Shown here piece after piece: positions 28,681 to 37,115 of a stretch of DNA of 64,000 nucleotides. The notes under the pieces were generated by a model, which had not been told where the DNA came from, searched no databases, and saw nothing but the letters and a program-made list of their open reading frames with translations. The position numbers were made by a program, and so were the translations under genes. Source of the DNA: Pyrenopolyporus hunteri (lineage: Eukaryota; Ascomycota; Sordariomycetes; Xylariales; Hypoxylaceae); NCBI GenBank assembly GCA_902806595.1, contig CADCXC010000001.1, forward strand, positions 248,001-312,000. Reading direction: 5' to 3'. Position 1 is the stretch's first letter. Every line of letters starts with the position of its first letter.

Positions 28681-28921
28681 TACGACGAAATTAATAAAAT
28701 TAAAACGAAATAAAATTTTTTATTTTATAATTTTTATTTTAAAATTTTAATTAAAATTTTCGATATATTTTTAAAATAACTTTTCGATAACTTTTTTAAT
28801 AGACTTAATTTAATATTTTTACGATTTATATTTAATTAAATATACATATTTTAATTAAGTGAGTTTTAATAGTGAAAGGATGTCCTGGTGGGGGTGTGTC
28901 CCGTTGTCACGTGATGCATGG
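28681..28921. repeat. Right terminal inverted repeat of element C
   Basis: Reverse complement aligns with 2628-2859. The outer 60 bp are GC-normal and the inner part is RIP-degraded. Confidence 0.85.
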
Positions 28922-28923
28922 TA

Positions 28924-29583
28924 CCACAAGAGAGCCCACGATATAACATCAAGTTGTCCCCGTACCTACTTAACTATATACATAGCACTCCAAACTCCAA
29001 GGACACGTTTAGCGTAATGAGGAACGATCAATGCTAGTAAATACCTATCTACCTATATATATGGGTACTTACCTACGGCTTAAGACCAGCGTTGGTGACG
29101 TGGAAAGGTACATGTGTAGCCGCTATACGACCAACGAGTACGAGTTCCCAACGCAGCCGATAATCCGGCGTGAAACCACAGCGGTTTCTTCCTATCATAT
29201 ATGCTCATTGTCGGATAAATTCATAATCATGTCGAATTCCGGGCTCACGTACGCCCATATCTTCGTCGATACAACGTGACTAAGAAATATTAGATACCTA
29301 TATATAGAATTATAACTTAGTCACTTCTCTTCGAGGGGTTCCCGACGTCCCTGACGCACAGAAATATGGCTTCATATTTTATTATATAACAAGCTCATAT
29401 CCCTGACGTCGACTTCCTTTTTTTGTGTTCTGAATCCTAGATACGCCCGGACTATACCTCGTAGAAGGCCTCGACCTAGTTTCACCAAAGTAACTATCCG
29501 GTCCAAGAACGCAGAAAATCGAAAACACGAACTCCAAAGTAGTATCACAATAGGGAGATCTTATTTGGGAATCGAGAGAAGCG
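28924..29583. other. Intergenic, right shoulder of the transposon block
   Basis: Base composition returns to normal at once outside the TIR. Only short frames are seen. It holds the presumed promoter of the small gene at 29584 and several ACCTA-type words. Confidence 0.5.
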
Positions 29584-29904
29584 ATGGACGAATTCTTCCT
29601 CGTGGAGGCCGAGGCGAGAAACATCGACGATATGGACGTATCAGCCCTTGATAGCTTTATAGACCGACTCGAAAGCGCCGGCGAATCTCTCATGACCATG
29701 CTAGAACTAGACACCACTTCAGACTCAGACCGTGATATAATTCCGGACATGCTGAGCAAGATAGATGGGTATAAAGTCGACGCTATGGTCCGACAGGAAA
29801 TTCTAAGAGAGAAAGAGAGAGAGGAAAAGAAACGTAGGTCTAAGAAAAAGGGCGAAGGGGGTGGCCAACGGCTGGCGCCGATCGAGGAAGAGGACGAGAC
29901 ATAG
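29584..29904 (+). CDS. Hypothetical small acidic/charged protein, 106 aa
   Basis: Single-exon ORF from an ATG in good context (GCGATGG). The N-terminal two thirds are acidic and predicted helical, with DD/DxD clusters around residues 14-55. The C-terminus has a strongly basic Lys/Arg/Glu run (about 76-92), then Gly-rich and acidic ends. The basic run could be a nuclear localisation signal or coiled-coil end; that is inference. No signal peptide, membrane segment or known domain is visible. It sits 0.7 kb from the edge of the transposon nest. The composition is protein-like, but length alone does not rule out chance. I do not recognise it. Confidence 0.5.
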   Translation: MDEFFLVEAEARNIDDMDVSALDSFIDRLESAGESLMTMLELDTTSDSDRDIIPDMLSKIDGYKVDAMVRQEILREKEREEKKRRSKKKGEGGGQRLAPIEEEDET

Positions 29905-30568
29905 CTAAAGACAACACGTTGTCTGGGAGCATTATACCGAGCGGAAATCCTAGCCTCATAAAGTGAGGTATCTATAACATCCCCGTGCTAACCCCGGGCA
30001 GCTGATACTCACAAGAGATTCGCCCGTCCCTCCGTACTACACCTAGGTACCTAGGCCTCCCACATGGTTACTTTATGAGCTGTGCGCAGCAACGAAGTTA
30101 TTTTAACTTACCTCATGAGTAATTCTATGGCGATCAGAAACTATAATGCTCCGTATGTTTGGTGTCTTTATAGCCGACGTTGATGGAGCTATTTATCTTC
30201 AATGATCGTTGCTTTCCATAATAATATTAGTAGCAAGATCAAAATACTAACCAAACAGGCCGGAATGATTCATAACCGGAAAGAAACGTCTAGATGTACC
30301 CAAGTATAACTAGGTAGTTTTGCTAACATGATTACTTGTGATGATTGCTAATGGTAATATGACACTTAGATTGAATTCTAGATTGCGTTTAATACTATTA
30401 GAAACCACTTACTTACGTGGAGTTGTCTCTACTCCCACGCCTATACCCAGGTAGGTACTTAAAACATTTAACTCTCGCATCGAAAAGATCTTTTTATCAT
30501 TACTCAACACTCAAATACTCACCTAAAAACGTACAACAGCGAAAGAGAAGTCAACTCAACTGTCAAAT
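29905..30568. other. Intergenic; leader of the next gene
   Basis: No coding frame. The last 80 nt before 30569 are rich in CAA/CTC words (ACTCAACACTCAAATACTCA), typical of fungal 5' leaders and support for a real gene downstream. Confidence 0.5.
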
Positions 30569-30847
30569 ATGGATGAAACGGGCGCAGAGAAAGTAGATCC
30601 TAGAGAAGCCATTGTTTTCATCGATGGTATCAGCCAGATGCTTTCACGTGCCAGTATTCTCGTTTATGAGGTTAGGTACGACTGTAGGCACTCTCGGGAA
30701 TTCTGGCGTTACGGACGTCTCGATATGAACACTCGAGTTTACATATTCGATGGTTTCAGCAGAATTCTGCACGATCTGGAAACATTGCAAAGGGAATTGG
30801 GGCTGCTCAAAATCAAACGTCAAGAGGATTTGGAAAAGCAAGGATAG
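30569..30847 (+). CDS. Hypothetical small protein, 92 aa
   Basis: Single-exon ORF starting ATGGATG after a CA/CT-rich fungal-type leader (30490-30568). The product is mixed-charge and mainly helical: a hydrophobic patch around residues 15-35, aromatic and Arg residues in the middle (HSREFWRYGR), and a Leu/Lys/Glu-rich, coiled-coil-like end (residues 70-92). No signal peptide, cysteine pattern or known domain. It shares MDE at the start and general size with the ORF 0.7 kb upstream, but the rest does not align, so relationship is not claimed. Same strand and spacing as its neighbours; a small orphan gene is the best reading. Confidence 0.5.
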   Translation: MDETGAEKVDPREAIVFIDGISQMLSRASILVYEVRYDCRHSREFWRYGRLDMNTRVYIFDGFSRILHDLETLQRELGLLKIKRQEDLEKQG

Positions 30848-31989
30848 GACGATGGGTTAGGAGACAGAATTAATTTATGCGGGAACCCGCGGCGGCAGTA
30901 CTATGGTTACGACGGCTGGGTTGGCGGTTTTGGGGGAATGGCCCACCATAGTTACATACGAACAAGTCACAACCCTAAATACCTAGGCCAAGTCAAAAAT
31001 AACATTATTTAGATCTTTCAAAGTTGTTTTCTACCTACCAAGGTTGAAGCTCACTATGAATTGCCGGTCCTAGTACCTATGTTCAATAAGTAACACAACA
31101 CGGAAAGCGTGGTGTGGGATATAACGAGGCGATAAGAGAGAGCTAGTGTTACCGAAGCTCACTTTCTAATTATTATCCCTCTAGATTTGAGCTAAATCAT
31201 GTACATTATTTCGCAGTCGATGCCTAGGCATCTACCCCCTGAAGGCTTGTGCCATCCAACCACAGTGGCGGTATACGAAGTCTAAGATCTGAAAGCCTAG
31301 AATAATTCTAGTACGTAATTTAATCGTTACGGAAATCAGGTGCTAGTATTACCGTTCGTCATTATGATCGGATCAGTCATCATAAAATAGGAGGTGGAGA
31401 TATCACCAAACAGAGCCTCAGAGTCAACGTCCAGTTAGACAACACCACCACCTGAGATACCGGGTAAACCATTGGACCGTAATGAAATATAATTAAACAG
31501 ACCATGGGAGCTCCAGTTGTAGTTCGTTTTCGTCGTGTTTTTGTATTCGCCAATTATCATACAACTTTGAGAAACCAGGTCCACACATCGCTAGATAGGA
31601 GCGCAGATCATTAACGCGAAGCGCATTGCTGAATGTCAATCCTTCTTGTCCTGTTCTTGTCATTACCTAAGACGCGGTGCTGTTCGACGGCTTAGACATC
31701 GAGTCAATAGTTACCTATCCTACATCTACGATCGAAAATCAGCCCGGTGTTGACACTAAAAGCGATCTTCATCAGCTTGCAACCCTAGGCTATTCAAGGC
31801 AGAAAGCAAAAGATCCAGGGAGAATTGAACGAAGCGGGAACGAGGATAAGTTTGAATATAAAAAGCTTCACTCAGTCACCGGATAGCACGCCATGTCGAC
31901 ATCTCTATTACTAGAGAACTCTACCTACCCCAAGAACTACCGCATACCTCTTTTCGAATTAGATTACTAGCCTGTCCTATAAATTCAAC
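30848..31989. other. Intergenic, 1.1 kb
   Basis: No gene supported. A 69-codon frame at 31677 begins with GTG and is rejected. The right end is the promoter and leader of the secreted-protein gene (CTATAAAT lies about 10 nt before its ATG, too close to be a TATA box). Confidence 0.5.
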
Positions 31990-32523
31990 ATGCAGCTCAA
32001 GACAGTCTTCGCCATCACCCTGTCCGCTCTTGGCGTATACGCCGGGAAGCTCCAAGACCCAGTCTTCTACTCGCGCGAAGTAGCGCCGGGCGAGTTCTCA
32101 CGCATCGAGGAGTATCGATCCTCGAATGCCGACGAACTCAGTCCGGAGCAAATTAAAGTCCTCGAGGACGTCGAAGCAGCAATTCCGTCTCCGGAGAATG
32201 CAGACTTGCCCGGTCTTGAAAGGGCCTGTCTCGCCGCGTTCGACGCCGCCGAGTGCAAGTTCATTCTGACGGGGAAATCGGCGACCGATAAGATCAAGCG
32301 CAGTGGAGTCTTGGGCCGTCGAGCTATGTGTGACTGCAGCGACGAAAGCGACTGGTGTGGCGATGGGTTCCGATGCTCGTATCATGAGCAGAGCTGCGGC
32401 GTCTACAGTATGACCCCCTATTCCTTAGATGTGCTTCTGAGACAATTAAACTAACTAAAAATCCCAGATGGCTGTGGCACTCTGAATGCATATCTCTGTG
32501 ATGGATTGTGTATTGTACAATAA
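31990..32523 (+). CDS. Small secreted cysteine-rich protein, effector-like, with dibasic (Kex2-type) processing sites
   Basis: Two exons, 31990-32407 and 32468-32523, giving 157 aa. The intron (32408-32467, 60 nt) has a GTATGA donor, an ACTAAC branch site and a CAG acceptor. Ignoring it gives a false 154-aa end. Residues 1-18 form a signal peptide, with likely cleavage after VYA. A pro-region follows with Cys80 and Cys89, then KR (103-104) and RR (110-111). The last 46 residues hold eight cysteines (114, 116, 123, 129, 136, 142, 150, 154) with CDCSD, DWCGDG and GCGTL motifs. It looks like a secreted precursor trimmed by a Kex2-like protease to a disulfide-bonded peptide. Such proteins are often host- or microbe-directed effectors; the role here is inference. 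It lies 3.1 kb from the RIP-inactivated block, with a convergent gene downstream. Confidence 0.88.
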
Positions 32524-32946
32524 GCGGTGGAGAAAAGGGGTAGACGAAGTTCGAGGCTTTCTTAGGATGGAGGTCAAGCATGAGATGATTTATCTTGGAA
32601 GATGCAATTTATCCATGCGATTACGTTCGCTCGTTCTCGTATTGTACTGCTTATCCTATCCCGTAGATTTAGATCTCGTTCTATCACGTTATGAGTTCGA
32701 TACGAGTTAGATGGTGTTAGAAGCTCATCACCATCCCCTTCGTCAACAAAATAAGTCAGTATGATCCACAATATATCGATAAAAGAGGAACGACACCAGT
32801 AGACAATGGGGAGTGACCTCTTCAGATTATATTTGCGCTATGATAATTTGAACGTCCCTACCCTATATATACCTCCGATAGAGAACCCGCAACTCCCCGC
32901 TCCGCCCCGAACCGACACAGGAACTGTACTCTACACAACGAATATG
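32524..32946. other. 3' intergenic region between convergent genes
   Basis: 423 bp shared by the 3' ends of the secreted-protein gene (plus) and the F-box-like gene (minus). No coding frame supported. Confidence 0.6.
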
Positions 32947-34380
32947 TCATAATTCGGGTGCACATGGATCATCTATCTCATGATGAATTTTAAATCTCAG
33001 ACCTTTGCTAATGAATGAATCCTTCCAAGCCTCAACCATTGCTCTCCCGGGTACGAAGCCTTTTGTGCGCAAGATGGCGTTGCCGGCGTGGTATTCGTAT
33101 ATGAGAACGAACCATTCCAGTCGGCCGTCGGTAAGCACATACTGGCAGACGCGAGCGAACTGCAGTTCCGGCATGCGGCAGGCTGCTCGCCCGATTGAAA
33201 CGAGGACGTTATGGACGGAATTCAAAGCCTCGATCCTGTTAGGAACGCGTAAATAGGGCGCCTTCATCATATACGAGTTGCGGACGTTGAGTCTTTTCAA
33301 CCGCATCCAGAACGGGACCTCTTGGCTATTGGGCAGCTCCTCGTCAATTGATGCTAGAAATGGCGCGAAAAACTGGCCTGCGTCGATACAGTCATCGAAC
33401 TCGAGAGATTCGCATTGCTGGCTAAAGGTTCGCATATGGGCGTAAAAGGAGGACCACGGCTGTTTTGGAGGCTCAGGTGATGGTGTGATCATCGGACTGG
33501 GACGACGCAGGCTGAGCACCCGAACGGTTTCGGCGTTCTGGAGACCTATAGCGAAATCTAATCGTGATCCCGTGGTGTCAGGTAATGTGTGTACAGTAGC
33601 ATCCAACCCAGCCTTCATAGGTTGGGGGTGGATCGAAAGTAGGTAGAGGGTAAGAGAACGGAAAGACTCACTGTTCCTTTGTTCAATATCTCGTTTTCGG
33701 GTCGAGTCATGGTTGAGCTCGACATCGAGATATTCTAACATCTGGAGCTTAGACACGATAGCCAGAATGGACGTCGGTTGCAGGTGTCTCCCAGTGCACC
33801 GGAAGCCACTAAAGAGGTCGTTATACGGCAATGAGAGCGACCCAAGGTCAAGCTTCAAATACGATTTGATGGCCCGCTCCGTCACTAAAGGCCCGCCGTT
33901 CCTACCGACCAGAGAGGAAGAGTCGCTAGGAGAGTCGACAAGAAGGTGAAGGTCCAGGCCCAAGGGGGACGTATCGCTCCTCCGCCACTGGGTCATCGCC
34001 CGAAAGAACGTCCCAAGCGCCGTAGTCAAGATTTCTGTGTTTCTTCGTCTCTCCGCCGATGTTTCCTGTTCTCCATCCAGGTGAGGCCCGTATCTGTCGA
34101 GAGAGACATGGAAGCAAATCGTCTGGACAATCGCCCTGCGTCGTGGCGAAGTGACAATTTGACAGAAGGCTTTGAGACGCTTGGGGGTGACGCGGATGAC
34201 CTTGAATGTTAGCGGCTCGACGAACTCCTCCTGCCATTCCCTAGATACCGTGGCATAGTGCGCAATAGTTGAAGCTGATCTACCGTGCCGGTAATCAGAG
34301 TCAGTCTGCTGCGCAACAAGGGAATAAATCGTTTGGCGTACCTCGTATGGTAACGAGTTTAGAGACGGCCCGGCGGCCAT
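32947..34380 (-). CDS. F-box-like protein of the fungal DUF6546 type, 477 aa
   Basis: The frame is open from 34422, but that upstream codon is TTG. The first in-frame ATG is at 34380, giving 477 aa. The N-terminus LNSLPYEVRQTIYSLV (residues 7-22) is an F-box-like helix. It is followed by the pattern VSREWQEEFVEPLTFKVIRV and an Arg-rich IVQTICFHVSL segment, which I associate with the large ascomycete F-box/DUF6546 families. The C-terminal part is diverse and may bind substrate. F-box proteins recruit substrates to SCF ubiquitin ligases; the target is unknown. A 126-nt in-frame stretch (33671-33546) is bounded by GTGAGT and TAG with an internal CTGAC, so it could be an intron or retained intron; splicing would give 435 aa. 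TTTAAA about 95 nt upstream may be a core promoter. Confidence 0.8.
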   Translation of the reverse strand: MAAGPSLNSLPYEVRQTIYSLVAQQTDSDYRHGRSASTIAHYATVSREWQEEFVEPLTFKVIRVTPKRLKAFCQIVTSPRRRAIVQTICFHVSLDRYGPHLDGEQETSAERRRNTEILTTALGTFFRAMTQWRRSDTSPLGLDLHLLVDSPSDSSSLVGRNGGPLVTERAIKSYLKLDLGSLSLPYNDLFSGFRCTGRHLQPTSILAIVSKLQMLEYLDVELNHDSTRKRDIEQRNSESFRSLTLYLLSIHPQPMKAGLDATVHTLPDTTGSRLDFAIGLQNAETVRVLSLRRPSPMITPSPEPPKQPWSSFYAHMRTFSQQCESLEFDDCIDAGQFFAPFLASIDEELPNSQEVPFWMRLKRLNVRNSYMMKAPYLRVPNRIEALNSVHNVLVSIGRAACRMPELQFARVCQYVLTDGRLEWFVLIYEYHAGNAILRTKGFVPGRAMVEAWKDSFISKGLRFKIHHEIDDPCAPEL

Positions 34381-37036
34381 GATCGGATAGTAGCGAGGAG
34401 GTAAGGGACCGTCAAATCTCAACGAAGAAAAAATGATAGCAGGCTGATCATAGAGAGAAGTAAAAGGGGGCTAGTTTAAATGGACCAGGGGTAAACACCT
34501 CAGAAGCGGTATCCTAAAGATTCCCATGTTGGAGCGGATGGCATTTTGCTTTTGCCACCTGCACCCCTCATGCGGAATTTTGTGCATGGGTACCCGTTCC
34601 TAATTCCCGGATCGGTTTTGAGAGCTTTTAGATCGCCACGGAACCAGACAGTCATTCTAGAACGGTCGGAAACAGCCGGTAGACCGGTGTAGCTCCTCGG
34701 ATACCCTGGAGGTTAAGGTATGTAAAACGGCTAGCTCATATTAACAAGTCGGTTCAGATTCAGAAACGAATAAGCCGTGCCCCCTCTCCCCCCTTGACAT
34801 CTCCTTGTTATGTAATGGCTGCTTACCTAGGTATACAGCGAGGTGTATATTGCCGACGCGTCCGCTCCAGGACCCTTAGATCCCAAATATAACCTAGACA
34901 GAATTAGTCTCGTCCAAATATACAGTCAACTCCGCCCTTGAGAAAAAGGAGGAAGAATGGCAACGCCTATAATCCGGGCGCGTCGCGTACGGTACCTAGC
35001 CCCGGAGTCCATTTCGAGTAAAATACGACACGTATCGAAACACGACATGCGCGAGGAGTTTCTACATACGGCCTCCCCTAGGCTGGCCGACGGGTGTAAA
35101 GAGGCCGCCGAGTGGGATAGCTCGCTCTTCGAAGTGGCAAATCACGATAGTTCAATCCACTTCACCTTCGCTAACAGGATGAGATTCTTTGACCTAGGAA
35201 GACTCCCACGTCAAATGCGCGAATAAATGGCCCCACCGTGATATCAACCACCTATTAGAGTGGTGGATTCGGATTCCTCCGCTAGTTTCCGCCGTGCCTC
35301 TTCACGAAATCCTGCTCCAAAGTTCCGGTACGGGTACAATGCAAGTCCCGGCATTTTACTTGCAGTCGAATTATAGCGATCTAAAATTTAGATGGGCATT
35401 GATCCCACGCAGGTTCTGACGCATCTTCGATCTCAACAATGCAAAACGCCTTATACAGTCGTAGCCGGGGTTTTAGATTCACATACGTAAGTCCAGCTGA
35501 TAAGACCAGGCCGTACAACATATTCCCCCCCCACAAGCCACAAGCTCGTCACTGGGCAGTCGACAGAAAAACTGGGAAGACGTTACGGTCGCTAAACCTA
35601 TGGAATATATTGATATTTCTTCAAGAGACGTGCTTGGTTTTGATCTTCAACCGCTGGGGTCTCTTATGCTGTGATCGTAACATGCCTTCTCTTGAAATAT
35701 ATTGCTCACGTCGCAGGAACATGTGGCAGGAAAAGATGATTTATTATAGTTTTTCGCGATGCGGGACGCGAGGTTCGAGTTACATCCGTGAGAGCCGTAA
35801 CCAACGGGAAGTTTAGAAACCTGCCGATCCCTCACCGGACTTCCACGTCTCCAACTTCTCCTGCACTTGGCCGGGGAAGTTCGCGTAACGACCAGCTGCG
35901 ATACGACATCGGCCTGGGGTAGCCGGGATCCCAATGGGCCTCTTCAAACTATGTCACGCGAACTCCATACGTTTTGAAGGGAAGGCCAAGACGCGGAGAG
36001 ATCCAGCAGAGCTGCACGGGACGTGAAAAACGGAATCCCTTCGGTCGAATCTGAATATTTACCCTCGCAATAGGTACGTATAATAGGGCCGGGTTTGACT
36101 CGTAAGCAGGTGGAATGCGCTCCGTACTATACGGAACAGCATGCTACTTCTGCCGAAACTCCGTAGCCCGATCCTATCGAGCTAACGTAAGGAGCTAACG
36201 AAGCTGTGTACGTTTTAATGACGGGTGAAGATATGCCCAATTCCCTCAAGATGTCAAATCCCATGTTCTCGAAGCCGGTGATACCCCCGCTATCCCACGT
36301 CTACCTCAAGGTGAAGGCCGCTCGTAAGATACCCCGTCGTCATCAAGTATTTATCGACGCCAAACGTCTCGCTTGGCAATCAAGCAGGTCTAAGTAGAGT
36401 CCCCATGGATTCCGGTATATCTCTAAACCCTTGAAAATTCTCTTCCCACTTCACTCGTAGCTGTAAATCCATTGAATCCTCACCCCGAACCCTGTAATAT
36501 ATTTCTTGGCTGTGTTACATAACGGTAACCCCTTCGAGTCTCCGAAAGACCTAAGAGCCAAAAATTACCTTTACTGTCTTACTTTTTCGCCACTGACGCG
36601 GGAGAAAACCTATTGACTTACCTACTATCACGCATGAAACTACCTCATACTCTAAGGCCCTTCCTTAAGACTACTTGAACCGAGCAAAAAACTACCGACT
36701 AGATACTCACCACTCGCGATAAGAATATCCATAAGCCTTTAGCTCGGTTTCTACTAAGCGTTATACTTCATCCGCTAATCGGTACCCATGGCGGATCTAT
36801 CCTAACCCTCGCGCTCAAACGGTAGATTATTAGTAATAAAGGGGCCGAGGTCTTTAGCTTCACGACTAAGCTACGACTACCGTGATGGTCTTTTAGTCTT
36901 AAACTATATACTAAGGGGACAATTCTCGGCATTAAGGTCGGCAATACACCTAAGTTGGCATCTTCGCCGCCGTCAAGTAATAACGCTGTTGAATACAGGG
37001 TGGACTATAGGAATAGGGATACCACCGACAGGTAAT

Positions 37037-37115
37037 AAATGGCCGAGCGGACGCGCCTAGCGTCGAAAACCCATTCGCGTTTTATTTCAACTTAAATTCA
37101 CGACTCAATAGTTCT
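37037..37115 (+). pseudogene. tRNA-Ser-like relic
   Basis: TGGCCGAGCGG fits the pol III A-box consensus TRGYNNARNNG exactly and is the usual D-arm of tRNA-Ser. The following CGTCGAAAACC resembles a CGA-anticodon loop. The downstream B-box position (AATTCACGACTC) matches GTTCGANTC poorly, and the acceptor stem does not close. Best read as a mutated tRNA gene or tRNA-derived SINE head; chance resemblance is possible. Confidence 0.25.

Larger units (their letters stand above)
2628..28921. mobile_element. Element C: TIR DNA transposon (about 1.2 kb without its nested guests), TA target duplication
   Basis: The outermost element of the nest. Its left end (from 2628) and the reverse complement of its right end (to 28921) both start CCATGCAT and share ACAACGGGACACACCCC within the first 35 bases. 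They stay alignable for about 230-240 bp. A TA dinucleotide flanks both ends (2626-2627 and 28922-28923). Taking out the guest 3455-28519 and one 5-bp duplication leaves about 1,224 bp, so the element is short with long inverted repeats. TA duplication fits Tc1/mariner-like or related non-autonomous elements, but no transposase can be read, so the family is open. The outer 55-60 bp at each end keep normal base composition; everything inside is mutated to A+T. Confidence 0.85.

Noticed and set aside
2690..28850. AT-rich block as mitochondrial insertion, centromere core or satellite array
   Set aside because: LTR pairs, target duplications and reverse transcriptase remnants account for it fully as transposons; no monomeric satellite or mitochondrial gene is seen.
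32408..32454. C-terminal end of the unspliced secreted-protein frame
   Set aside because: Lies inside a well-formed intron; the spliced frame completes the cysteine pattern.
34381..34422. N-terminal extension of the F-box-like protein by 14 codons
   Set aside because: The extension starts with TTG; the first in-frame ATG is at 34380 and is followed directly by the F-box motif.
34957..35226. 89-codon ATG ORF
   Set aside because: Reasonable ATG context and composition, but no domain, no leader evidence, and the length is expected by chance.
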